A stretch of DNA of 32,911 nt from Lingula anatina (Eukaryota > Brachiopoda > Lingulata > Lingulida > Lingulidae). The notes below the pieces were generated by a model that had not been told where the DNA came from, did no database searches, and saw only the letters and a list, made by a program, of their open reading frames with translations. The position numbers were made by a program, and so were the translations under genes. The stretch is from NCBI RefSeq assembly GCF_001039355.2, contig NW_019776103.1:15472-48382 (forward strand), given 5' to 3'. Positions 24,123-32,607 of this stretch are shown here, one piece after another. Numbering within the stretch: the stretch's first letter is position 1; each line of letters starts with the position of its first letter.

Positions 24123-24401
24123 CGTTTGGGCAGTGATTCTACATACAGTGCAAAAATAGTATAAGTTTTTTGTTTGCAATGGGATNGGGGGGGACTTGCT
24201 CGCATATATAACCAGCCTACCGTTGCATTGGCTGTACGTATTATCATGCTGAAAGATAAATGGGTGATCGCATTCCCCCAAAACATGCCCGATATAATCC
24301 CTTAAGTTCCTTTCCAATACTTGGATGCAATGGTCTGCGTTAAGGTTCCCGTTGACCACTGCCAGCTCGTCTACACTATAGTAGCTAATACACCCTATCA
24401 T
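24123..24401 (-). pseudogene. Tc1/mariner-type transposase fragment, broken
   Basis: The minus strand reads GCISYYSVDELAVVNGNLNA, then DHCIQVLERNLRDYIGHVLG, then a stretch ending HPFIFQHDNT. This is the part of a Tc1/IS630 DDE transposase between the first catalytic Asp and the second (the D in QHDN). The frame then shifts by one base near 24231-24240, and the continuation TANATVGWLYMRASP is read in another frame, matching the usual 'DNA.pH.A..v..w' region. The N-terminal DNA-binding domain and third acidic residue are missing. Its 3' end abuts the TIR element ending at 24120. Contains the N at 24186. Confidence 0.8.
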
Positions 24402-26387
24402 ATCACTTATGTGGGGTGTATCCTAGCGATCATGGGCAGAGAATTGGGAAAATACGTTTTCCTAGCTGTTCTCTAAATCCTTACGCGCCCATTAATTCTG
24501 ACAATACTTGCTTTAATTAATCTCAGTATAATATCATTGCCTAGTTGATGGCTAGTGTCCATGCCTGATTTCTGTATACCATCTGTTTCGATGAACACGG
24601 TTCCTGGCGGTGATCACTGGTCTCCTAACATCAACCGTGCCAAAGCAACGGCGAGTCTGCAGATGAATTCTGACAGTTAACTCGGGGAACTGGTTTGTCC
24701 TTGAGTGGAAGTGTTTAAGTCTGAAGTGTGCATGATTTTTGTTAAATCATGGAAAGAATTGTAAATAATTAAACGTTACTATAGGAGTCAAAAGGATTTT
24801 AATACTGGTTTGCAACCCAGAAAGAATCACGAGGGTCTTCTATAGATGGGCAGGAATATGAAGAAAGGAAAAGTTACGTTGAAAATGAATTGTGTCCTGG
24901 ATCTTTAATGTAAATGTTTTTATTATTATTATTATTAGAAATGCCTTATTTCTAACTTATTGGAATATGTTAGAAATATGAAATTTAGAAACATGATTTA
25001 AGAACCGCCAGAGCCTGGCTAGTATATGTAAAGATGCAATTCGCATGTCTAGATAGTAGAATAGCTTTCGTCAATTCACTAGTGTTTAGGTAGTATTTTG
25101 GGTCAGACGTACATCATTTCTTTATTCATATGAGTAAAAACAAAGTTTGATTAATATTAATATATTAAAATGGTATGTTTATTCATCCGTAGGTGCCACG
25201 TTTTATATTCTGAACTACAAGGTTAAGAACCGGTACTAGTACACCGTAAAAACACGAATATTCACAAAGCCGTACTAGTTAATGCGTGAAAAGCTTATGT
25301 AAAGTAAGGATTATAATTAATGTAAAGTTAATTTTAGGTTTAGAGAATGTGCAGTCTGAGTAATTGCATATAAATCCAGAATGTGATAATGCTAACAGGT
25401 GTATGTTTTAAAGTTAAAAGTTATATTTAAAAGTTTTGCCACATGTCAAAACAAGTAAATATCAAACTCATTATAATACCTTTATTTAAGAAAATGACAT
25501 CATACTATTTCACTTATTGTTTCAGACATTATGGGTGTGCAAAATAAATTCAATTAAAGAAACGAGAAAGTCGCTGCGTTTATTTGGGCGGTAAACACAC
25601 ACAAGTTTGCCATTATCGACAGAAGATTGCATAAAAAAACACCTTATAACATTATTCAGTTTCATTTGCAGAATGAATATCAGACAAAATAGCTTATTAT
25701 GTAAAAAGAGCAGAAATGAAACAGAAAACACCCAAAATGTTGAATAATATTTGCAGATATTCACAAACATCATTGATATCACAATTAATTATGCCAATAA
25801 GGAAAATATAGATTATCTAAAAATAGTGTACAGTCCTGATAGGACAACAGCAAGTAGTGCCAGTGAGAGAAAGTGGGACTCCAACGCCTTCTACCATATA
25901 TATATAATTAACTAATGATACCTATACAATGCCCTAATTCTACACCGACAATAAATTCCACCAAATGCCAGGGATTGATGAATTTTAGAAATCGTGATGT
26001 ATCGTAGCATTTTGAACATATCTGGTAGAAATCTTGTCCCAGTTGGATTCAGTTATAAATTTGTTTGCATGAATATTTGCAGGATACAGCTTGAACATGA
26101 CAAATGTTGTCAAGAAACAGTTTCCATATGCAAGAATGACTTTGGAATATTTTGGAATATTAGGATTCAGTTAAAAGAAGTGAAGTTTCTGCAGAATGCA
26201 ATTACGATTCTGGTACAAATAGCCACAATGTTACATTTACTTTGGCTGTTCTTGTAATATCAGGAAATATTCCTCCAAGACAGGTATAAAAAGGCCCTCG
26301 CCCCTCATTTAGAGAATTTTAGTTTAATAAATGCTTCTCGATTCCCAGTAAGAATACATAGTGATTGATAAAAATGAACTATAGGAA
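24402..26387. other. AT-rich non-coding stretch
   Basis: A short (ATT)n at 24918-24938 and a local duplication of tttggaatat at 26140-26161. No supported gene. Confidence 0.5.
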
Positions 26388-26608
26388 TCAACCAATTTTT
26401 ATTTGCATCATGAAGTCATCTCTAAAGGCCATAATGTCGCAACCAGCCTTAAAGATGTGACTACTTAACATCGACACGACGTAGCGTCGCCCAAGGGAAT
26501 TATTCAAAACAGTCTGCGGTAACTGTGCAATCAGAGGGCAATAATCCACTTCAATCTCACATAAACTGTGTCCGGTAATACCATTGTAAGACACATAATC
26601 AACATCTT
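26388..26608 (-). CDS. Candidate terminal exon or hypothetical ORF, 72 codons
   Basis: On the minus strand the acceptor ctgaccggtcaacacag is followed in phase 1 by EDVDYVSYNGITGHSLCEIE and on to MMQIKIG, then TGA. The frame is open for 72 codons in a stretch GC-richer than its surroundings. The phase would accept a phase-1 micro-exon, so it could be an alternative 3' exon of the gene upstream. It contains three cysteines, a basic GRR and no transmembrane segment. An AATAAA overlaps the last codons. I do not recognise the protein; frames of this length also occur by chance in the window. Confidence 0.25.
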
Positions 26609-27159
26609 CTGTGTTGACCGGTCAGGCAGAGGTCTACCATTTTACAAGAAGTATAATACATGTATATCCTGATTCTTTATGTACACAATTATATACATTT
26701 TTTTCACTGTAACGTATGCATCCAACTAGCTTGATGAAAATGATAATATAAATATAATTTTAGTGAATATGCTATTAAGCAATTACAATGAGTAAGACTA
26801 TTTACTTACTGAAGAAATAATGATAAATAAAATAAAATAAGCTAGTACATATTTACATAAAAAATGTCTTAGCCTTCATATTGATGCACAAAGAAATCAT
26901 TTTAAAACATTTTTTCTTCTATTCTCGCAGCCAACAACAGAAAAAAACGTTATTCATTTAAGGGGCACTATAGTAAACGATGACTTTGTACCCTATATGT
27001 AAAGGAGCTGAAGGAATAGTAAAACCCTGGATTTGAAACTTGTAATGCAACCCAGAAATTACATCGGGGCTGTATTAGCTAACACCCGAGTAATTACATG
27101 TAGATACTTCATATAATAGTTGCAATGCATGTTCCGCAAGTATTATTGACTTGCTATTA

Positions 27160-27501
27160 TTAAGGGAAAATAACTCTTCGTATGAGATCAATATTTCACA
27201 AGAAAAACATTGTGAACAATTAATAGAAATATAATTATTCTGTTTTACCACAAAAACAGCAGTTATAGCTATTATTCTGATATCTGAGCTTGTCTTTTGA
27301 CCACGTGACCTCAATTGATGGCTATACTCTTTTATAATCTTTTATAATCTTTTATAAACTTTTCAGAAAAAAAAATAAAAAAAACAGGAACTAACTTTGA
27401 AGGTAAAATTGGATTCATTTACCATTAGTTAGTATGTGGAATCGTTGTTTACCCCAGGAAAATTAATTTTTGGCCAAAACGAAGAGTTATTATCTCTTTA
27501 A
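27160..27501. mobile_element. TTAA-flanked MITE, copy 1
   Basis: A 342-bp element bounded by TTAA on both sides. Its ends are inverted: left TTAAGGGAAAATAACTCTTC and right (reverse complement) TTAAAGAGATAATAACTCTT. It is similar along its length to the copy at 31879-32222 in the same orientation, sharing aaaaacagcagttatagct, gaccacgtgacctc and ttttggccaaaacgaagag. There is no coding capacity. The TTAA target and short TIRs fit a non-autonomous piggyBac-like element, but the family is inferred. The centre holds ttttataatc repeated three times. Confidence 0.7.
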
Positions 27502-27752
27502 CATTATCATTTAACATCATCTCATACCGTACATCATATTTACCCAATAATATGTGTATAACGGAAGATAAATTATTTACAAGCTTTGCTCTACATTTGT
27601 GTGAGTTATAATATAAATGAAATATATTGCTTATACTGTTTTTAAACACTGGTGTGCAGATAAGTCAAAATGATGGATAGTGGCACATAGTCTCTGAAGT
27701 GTGACGCCACGCCTTCAATTATAGCTATTTCAACTTTACACCAAGTCCTTGT

Positions 27753-27814
27753 TTAGCTGGGTGCATTTTCTTCATCTGATCCATCACATGACACTGGGAC
27801 AGCCAATTTGTGTC
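27753..27814 (-). CDS. Candidate terminal exon with stop codon
   Basis: A good acceptor (caatttttattttacag) is followed in phase 1 by HKLAVPVSCDGSDEENAPS and a TAA. With the final C of the 28260 exon the first codon would be CGA (Arg). A longer competing frame is open from the same acceptor (DTNWLSQCHVMDQMKKMHP and onward to a TAG near 27725) and also reads through the 71-nt candidate exon. Which frame is real cannot be decided by eye. Proposed as one possible 3' end of the micro-exon gene. Confidence 0.3.
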
Positions 27815-27843
27815 CTGTAAAATAAAAATTGCGTGACATTTAC

Positions 27844-27914
27844 CTTGGCCTGCTGATTGATACAGAGTAATGAATTCCGTCTGGGTGTCTATGATATTCT
27901 CGTCCTGCACCTTC
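27844..27914 (-). CDS. Candidate exon downstream of the micro-exons
   Basis: On the minus strand a 71-nt interval is bounded by ttttaag and the donor GCCAAG|gtaaatgt. It is GC-richer than its surroundings. One frame reads KVQDENIIDTQTEFITLYQS and on to ...AGQ, but needs phase 2 at the acceptor, which does not match the phase-1 micro-exons. An inner acceptor (ggtgcag, exon start at 27904) would be phase-1 compatible, reading REYHRHPDGIHYSVSISRPR and then a TAA. So it is either a 3' terminal exon or an internal exon of unsure frame. Only 29 nt separate it from the next acceptor, too short for a normal intron, so both cannot be used together. Not recognised. Confidence 0.35.
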
Positions 27915-28019
27915 CTTAAAATGCGGTAAACAAGTCATAAAATTTGCTCAGAAAGGCGTCTTTATATGTTTCATTCCATTTATATGTTAGGTTTTTAGAT
28001 AGTTTGCATTAATTATTGC

Positions 28020-28248
28020 TAATGTTTTGTCCAGGCGACTATTCGTAACACAGTTGGAGCTACATGAGACAGGGGAATGATCAGATGTATCGTGATCACC
28101 AACACTGAAATCCTGTATGGATCGAGGGAAAGAGTTCTGTTGAACACAAAATGTAGTCTACTGTACTCCAGTTATTTGCGGTGCACATAAAGTTACCCTC
28201 AGTGTCACTAAACCTACCATACTTAAGAACCAAGCTGATTCTAGAAAA
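28020..28248 (-). pseudogene. LINE (non-LTR retrotransposon) endonuclease remnant, frameshifted
   Basis: The minus strand reads RISLVLKYGRFSDTEGNFMC, then a stretch with NNWSTVDYILCSTELFPSI. After a one-base frameshift near 28118 it continues DFSVGDHDTSDHSPVSCSSN. This matches the C-terminal part of the exonuclease-endonuclease-phosphatase domain of non-LTR retrotransposons: the G-R-F, VDY and terminal SDH(S/F)P motifs are in the expected order. The SDH histidine belongs to the active site. The N-terminal half of the domain and the reverse transcriptase are absent, so it is a dead fragment. It lies in the presumed 3' intron of the micro-exon gene, immediately beyond the last micro-exon. Confidence 0.75.
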
Positions 28249-28259
28249 TTGTTACTTAC

Positions 28260-28292
28260 GTTTCAGATCTTGAATTTCAGCGTCATGGTGCT
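28260..28292 (-). CDS. 33-nt micro-exon 6 (phase 1-1), duplicate of micro-exon 5
   Basis: The acceptor ttctatttatttaag precedes exactly 33 nt and a consensus donor (GAAAC|gtaagtaac). It encodes HHDAEIQDLK in phase 1, the same peptide as the exon 286 bp upstream in the gene. The exon ends in C, so a following exon beginning GA would make Arg. A LINE endonuclease fossil starts within about 15 bp of the donor, so the downstream intron has been invaded by mobile DNA. This is the last confident module; where the transcript ends is not settled. Confidence 0.75.
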
Positions 28293-28347
28293 CTTAAATA
28301 AATAGAAAATGCATGGATATTGGAGAATATAAAGTAATATATGAGAA

Positions 28348-28509
28348 ATGAAGTATTTTAATCCATTTAATGTTAGGGTTATTATCAAGCTTATTTCTTT
28401 GAAAATGTATTGTTTATTCACCATATGGAATGAAGTAGCTTCAGTCCACTGTATGTTAGGGTTATTGTCCAGCCTACTTCTTTAAAATGCGTTGTTTATT
28501 CACGATAGT
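28348..28509. repeat. Two diverged ~80-bp tandem copies in the intron between the duplicated micro-exons
   Basis: Segments 28348-28426 and 28432-28509 share gaagta, tccact/tccattt, atgttagggttatt, cttatttctttgaaaatg versus cctacttctttaaaatg, and tgtttattcac. A weaker third trace (tccatttatatgttagg) is near 27977. The local duplication supports active rearrangement around the exon pair. Confidence 0.6.
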
Positions 28510-28545
28510 TATGGACCAACAGTTTCCGTACAATGTGTTACTTAC

Positions 28546-28578
28546 GTTTGAGATCTTGAATTTCAGCGTCATGGTGCT
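28546..28578 (-). CDS. 33-nt micro-exon 5 (phase 1-1), duplicate of micro-exon 6
   Basis: The acceptor catttttttcttcaag precedes exactly 33 nt and a consensus donor (CAAAC|gtaagtaac). The phase-1 reading is HHDAEIQDLK. It differs from the exon at 28260 by one base, a synonymous Leu CTC/CTG change. The intronic flanks are also shared, including atgcatggatattgg about 12-17 nt upstream of each acceptor. This is therefore a recent exon duplication rather than chance similarity. AEIQDLK has the hydrophobic spacing of a short amphipathic helix. The junction codon to the 28260 exon is CAG (Gln). Confidence 0.75.
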
Positions 28579-28806
28579 CTTGAAGAAAAAAATGCATGGA
28601 TATTGGACATTTTTTCCCGTAATTTGGAAGACATTTACAAAGAGTAGCAATTAAATATATAATCATCAATCAATCTTTCAAAGTATATCACTGTTGAAGA
28701 CATAGTTGAATGAAACACTTTCTAATAAGGGCAATTAACCTGTTGATCTTACAACCATACACAAAATACAACATGCATATTGAATAAAATTGTCCACTGG
28801 GGAGAT

Positions 28807-28827
28807 GGGGGGGGGGGGGGGGGGGGG
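28807..28827. repeat. Homopolymer G(21)
   Basis: Twenty-one consecutive G in the intron between micro-exons 28546 and 28998. Its length is likely to vary or be mis-sequenced. Confidence 0.95.
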
Positions 28828-28997
28828 AATTTCCCGAATTACTACCAACAGTGTTTTGGTCAATATTTAAATATTGTTGAAATAATGTAGCAAAGCTGTT
28901 TAATATGCAGACAAACAAAATAAAGAAGTACAAAAGAGGTAAGTTTATGAAGTTTGAAAAAATATTAAATAATGTAAAAAACATTGGCGATATTAAC

Positions 28998-29030
28998 CTT
29001 GAAACGTTTGTTTTTCCGTGTTACTATCCG
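28998..29030 (-). CDS. 33-nt micro-exon 4 (phase 1-1)
   Basis: The acceptor caaaattttgtag is followed by exactly 33 nt and the donor TTTCAAG|gttaat. The phase-1 reading is DSNTEKQTFQ. It keeps the family pattern (S/T at 2, T at 4, acidic at 5, Q at 7, Q for K at 10). The splice signals are weaker than at the neighbouring modules but usable. The junction codon to the next exon (28546) is GAG (Glu). The intron to that exon is 419 nt and contains a 21-nt G run. Function unknown; the peptide is polar with no recognisable domain. Confidence 0.55.
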
Positions 29031-29248
29031 CTACAAAATTTTGAAAAAATAAAGTAAATTAATTTTTTTTGTAATAGTTTTGAAAATAAATCTGGCAAAT
29101 ATACAGTCGAAAACATACTATAAGAAATGTATTCCACCCATAAATCTGTATGATTCGCGTTATTTTTTTTAAATACATGAGATAATAAATAATTTTGGAT
29201 TAATGAATCATAAGATGTATAAATGAAGCATATGGAAATTATATCTAC

Positions 29249-29280
29249 CTATAACTTTTACTTTGATTATACTTGTCCTT
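29249..29280 (-). pseudogene. Frame-broken relative of the DKYIDMKAHK micro-exon
   Basis: This 32-nt interval lies between an AG (ttttggaag) and a GT (TATAG|gtagat) on the minus strand. It resembles the 30997 exon (AGGAcAAgTATAaT against AGGATAAATATATT) but is one base off 33. In the phase-1 frame it hits a TAA after three codons. Most likely a degenerate duplicate, or a chance resemblance in A-rich DNA. Confidence 0.25.
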
Positions 29281-29591
29281 CTTCCAAAACATAATAAACC
29301 TTCCAATTCTTGGGAAAAAAATCTTGGTCCAATATCCCTACTTAATGTTGTGTATAAACTTGCCTCTGCATGTACAACTAATTGCATAAAAAGAACTGGC
29401 AATATTCATAAATGAAGATGAACAATGCTTTTACGGCGGACGGATACTTAGAGGCAAATTCAATTTAGCTAAGGCTTTAGATTGAATAGATTGGATTTTC
29501 ATAACAGAAAAGAAGACCATTGAATTCTAGGGGTTTGGAGAATCTATAATAAAGGGATAAAACTCGTCTTCATATGTCCTGGTCCCCGTTA

Positions 29592-29720
29592 CACAAAAAA
29601 TCTTAAATCCGTAGTTGACTAGCACGAGCTGAGTTACCTAGCTAGGTCGACTACACTGCAGTTGACTGTTTCCAAAATAATCTAAAATCCTAACTTGGTT
29701 AACATATGGTAGTCGACGCA
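29592..29720. repeat. Diverged direct repeat with GTAGTYGAC motifs
   Basis: Caaaaaatcttaaatccgta and gttgac (from 29593) resembles caaaataatctaaaatccta and acttggttaac (from 29674). GTAGTYGAC or its complement occurs near 29612, 29646 and 29708, and cctagctagg sits between them. Looks like a mobile-element fragment; not assigned. Confidence 0.3.
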
Positions 29721-30022
29721 CACGAAAAACTCTTCAAGAAAAAGGTGTAAAAACTCCTAAACATTCACAATACATGACGTTTCACGGCCTCATTTGGCCG
29801 CGAACGATCGTTAATCAGCAATAAAATTCAGTAAAAACATAAAGTTTGTTTTTGAACTTAAAGAGACTCAAAGGACTTTAAAATAGATAATTAAAATTAA
29901 ATTATATTCAAATATCACGAAGATAAGACTAATGTGTTGGGTACAACTAAAAAGTTTAAGAAATACACTGACGGTTTTAAATGAATCATCAAAATTTCAT
30001 GGACTACAAAATAAATAAATCA

Positions 30023-30025
<3 letters not shown>

Positions 30026-30070
<45 letters not shown>
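30026..30070. repeat. (AAT)n microsatellite
   Basis: About fourteen AAT units, within the long intron between micro-exons 28998 and 30997. Confidence 0.95.
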
Positions 30071-30072
<2 letters not shown>

Positions 30073-30633
30073 CTGGTTTGGAAGAAAGAGAAAACTCATA
30101 AGAAACAATATGTTGTATATCGATTAGAATGGACTTTGTCAGAATCCTTGGAATACATTTTAAGATTTAAATATTTTAATTTTTCAGGAAATCGTTGAGA
30201 AAAATTACAGTGAGAAATGGAACGATATGGAAAGAATTTGAAACAATGGTCGTGTCAATCTCAAACAGGTTTGCGGAGAAATTTAGTTCTTAAATCACCG
30301 AGTATATGTTCTCCACATTGCAAATACCAAATATATACTGCAAATTGCACAATTGTGCTTAAATTTCTCACGGAAGATTTGACAGAATATAATGATACGT
30401 AATAACATAATCATAGTCAAATGGGGGTATAAAAGTTCCAAATGTTCCACGTTATAATGGTTTTGTTAAAATTTGCATTGCAGCTCAGGAGAATCATGCA
30501 CTAAAACTCAAATTGGTATTTTTTTCCTAAGCATGTCCCCTCAAAGTAAAGGTGTGCACTGGTCCGAAATATCCGAAATTAAGAAAGGTTACCAGAATCA
30601 TAACATAATAATACATAATAATACACATCAAAC

Positions 30634-30681
<48 letters not shown>
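30634..30681. repeat. (AAT)n microsatellite
   Basis: About sixteen units, preceded by an imperfect cataataata array from 30603. Confidence 0.95.
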
Positions 30682-30996
30682 TTTAAAGATTGATACAAAA
30701 GAAAAATATTAAAAAAATAATATATATGGCTAGATTATAAAACTCTTATGGAAAACAACCCTATACTGTAAAAGCAAGATGCGTCAGTTCCAGGAAAGGT
30801 TGTTAAGTTTATACAATTCAACTGGCCGACGATGTTTAAAGCCTCAAACTATAAATATCATTTTTTTATTTTCAGAAATCCTCTTTCTCACGTTAATTAC
30901 CTACTTTGGAGAAAATAGTGCATAACAGAAGAACAACAAATATATTTTCATGCCAGTGTTACGAAAGAAGGAATAAATAACATGAGGTATACTAAC

Positions 30997-31029
30997 CTTT
31001 GTGTGCTTTCATATCAATATATTTATCCT
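30997..31029 (-). CDS. 33-nt micro-exon 3 (phase 1-1)
   Basis: The acceptor tract ctttttcttttacgttttag precedes exactly 33 nt and the donor ACAAAG|gttagtatac. The phase-1 reading is DKYIDMKAHK, with no stop. It has the same length, phase and terminal K as the 32608 and 32337 exons, but is more basic and slightly more hydrophobic. A related but frame-broken sequence occurs at 29249-29280, consistent with duplication and decay. The junction codon to the next exon (28998) would be GCG (Ala). The flanking introns are about 1.3 kb (5') and 2.0 kb (3') if no other exon intervenes. Function unknown. Confidence 0.6.
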
Positions 31030-31124
31030 CTAAAACGTAAAAGAAAAAGAGCAAGTGAAAATCTAAGGAAGCATACCAAGCCATTGCAAAACAGTTTTAT
31101 TTGGAAATGATACAAAAACTTTAC

Positions 31125-31157
31125 CTCACAATTTTGAACACTACAAATTGAAAGAAT
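31125..31157 (-). pseudogene. Possible decayed or poison 33-nt micro-exon
   Basis: Exactly 33 nt lie between a plausible acceptor (cgttgtatccag) and a good donor (TGTGAG|gtaaag). In the phase-1 frame used by the other modules it contains an in-frame TAG, although the other two frames are open. It could be a decayed duplicate, a stop-carrying alternative exon, or a chance match, as it was found by a spacing search. Confidence 0.18.
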
Positions 31158-31533
31158 CTGGATACAACGCGACCCACTCTCCCAGTGCGTTAAAGCTTAG
31201 AAAAAGGGAAGGACGCATTTGCATCCTACGCTAGTAAATTTCCTTTTAAACTTAACCCAAACATTTGGACTCTCTTTTCTTTAATTCATTTATTCATTTT
31301 TTTATCTGTGCCACTTTTAACCAAAAGTTCCACTTTGCAAGATGCATAACTCAAAAATATCTCGTCCATTATAAATGCAATCGGGCCGCCCCATGGATAA
31401 ATATCTATATGTTGCAAAATCAGTCACGCCAATTTAATTGCTTAATACTACTCAATCAGTAAAACAGCATTTGAAAGATGCAATTACGACCCGTGATCAT
31501 GGCATAATTTCCACGCGACTACCCTAATTTAAC

Positions 31534-31566
31534 GCGTGAGTGTGGCGGTCACTGCGAAGGAAAAAA
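31534..31566 (-). CDS. Possible micro-exon of 18 or 33 nt (weak candidate)
   Basis: On the minus strand a strong polypyrimidine acceptor (ttttttccttcgcag) is followed by 18 nt (31534-31551) and a gttaaa donor. The 18 nt read in phase 1-1 as TATLT plus split codons. A further AG 15 nt upstream would extend it to exactly 33 nt, still phase 1-1 and open (FSFAVTATLT). The composition is hydrophobic/Thr-rich, unlike the acidic-to-basic pattern of the better modules, so this may be a coincidence or an alternatively spliced tiny exon. Confidence 0.2.
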
Positions 31567-31758
31567 CTTTAAGGCACATAGGAGTTATGAAAAGAAGGGA
31601 GCACGACACAAAACTTACAAGAAATATATTTCTATTGTAAAAAAAGGCATTTGCATGTCAGTGCATGTGACGTTAAACGTTTTGAGATATATTGCAGTAA
31701 TCTAAAATTGAATATTGGAATGGCCACACTGGTTTCATCTGAATTGGTAGCCACAGCT

Positions 31759-31813
<55 letters not shown>

Positions 31814-31822
31814 AAGTAGTAG
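31759..31822. repeat. (GTA)n microsatellite
   Basis: About twenty GTA units. The poly-Val plus-strand and poly-Thr minus-strand frames are artefacts of it. Confidence 0.95.
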
Positions 31823-31878
31823 TGAAAGTTACCCGCACATTAAATGGATCATGCTCGTGATAATAGATAATTGCACAG

Positions 31879-32222
31879 TTAAAGGGATAATAACTCTTCG
31901 TATGATATCTATATTTCACAGTAAAAACCTTGTGAATAACTCATAGAAATATAATATATTCTGTTTTACCAAAAAACAGCAGTTATAGCTTTTATTCTGA
32001 TATCTGAACTTGTCTTTAGACCACGTGACCTCCATTGATGTCTATACTCTGTTAAAATCTCTTAAGAGATTTTAACAAAAAACCAAACTTTTTAGAAAAA
32101 AACCAGGGACTAACTTTGAATGTAAAAATGGATTCATTAACCATTGGTAAGTATGGGAAAAATGTTGTTTACTCCAGGAAAATTCATTTTTTGGCCAAAA
32201 CGAAGAGTTATTATTGCTTTAA
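31879..32222. mobile_element. TTAA-flanked MITE, copy 2, inside the micro-exon gene
   Basis: A 344-bp sister of the 27160-27501 element, TTAA at both ends. Its ~22-bp terminal inverted repeats are TTAAAGGGATAATAACTCTT against TTAAAGCAATAATAACTCTT. The centre carries a perfect 26-bp palindrome (GTTAAAATCTC and its complement, about 32050-32075) where copy 1 has a short tandem array. It lies in the intron between the 32337 and 30997 micro-exons. Non-coding. Confidence 0.7.
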
Positions 32223-32336
32223 TATTTCAGTCTGTATATTAATTGAACATGGTTTCTAAATACAAGACCACTGCCGAGGAAGCTTAGGATGTTTTTAATC
32301 CTCACCACTATTAAGATAAACAATGAGACCACTAAC

Positions 32337-32369
32337 CTTTAAGTAACTCTTCGCTGGTCGGGCTACCCA
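32337..32369 (-). CDS. 33-nt micro-exon 2 (phase 1-1)
   Basis: An excellent acceptor tract (ttttcttttctttaag) precedes exactly 33 nt and the donor TTAAAG|gttagtggtc. The phase-1 reading is GSPTSEELLK, open throughout. It matches the 32608 module at several positions (S/T, T at 4, E at 6-7, K at 10), suggesting descent from the same exon. The end of the module (TSEELLK) could be amphipathic. With the next exon at 30997 the junction codon would be GAG (Glu). The intron between them is about 1.3 kb and contains a TTAA-flanked MITE and a (GTA)n microsatellite. No function is recognised. Confidence 0.65.
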
Positions 32370-32518
32370 CTTAAAGAAAAGAAAAAAATGTAGATAAATG
32401 ATAACCCCATCTAATGTGATAATGATAACCCCCACTAAAGGTCGTATCATATTTTCAAATGCTTTAATTTTTACTTCAATAAATTCCAAAGTTTGTGGTA
32501 TATTTCCGTTTGTATTAC

Positions 32519-32551
32519 CATTCGTGAAGGTGAATGAAATATCGGCTGAAA
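32519..32551 (-). CDS. Possible 33-nt micro-exon (weak candidate)
   Basis: A 33-nt interval in phase 1-1 reads SADISFTFTN. It has a reasonable donor (AATG|gtaatac) and a poor acceptor (gagataaag). An alternative acceptor 6 nt inside (aagtttcag) would give 27 nt, also phase 1-1. The intron to the 32608 exon would be only 56 nt, which is short for an animal gene. I found this interval by searching for a 33-nt spacing between AC and CT dinucleotides, so chance is a real possibility. The residue pattern also fits less well than in the six better exons. Confidence 0.25.
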
Positions 32552-32607
32552 CTTTATCTCACAAAAGTCTCTTTACTTTGTTTAAGTAAATCTTGGTGAA
32601 TTCTTAC

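Noticed and set aside
24634-24660. 27-nt minus-strand interval between ctgcag and gttagg
   Set aside because: The phase-1 frame ends in TGA and the peptide is unlike the micro-exon modules.
29208-29402. 64-codon minus-strand ORF with GRRTSIIKVKVIGR
   Set aside because: It looks vaguely like a mobile-element frame, but no diagnostic motif could be identified.
31632-31919. Poly-Thr and poly-Val ORFs
   Set aside because: Direct translation of the (GTA)n array.
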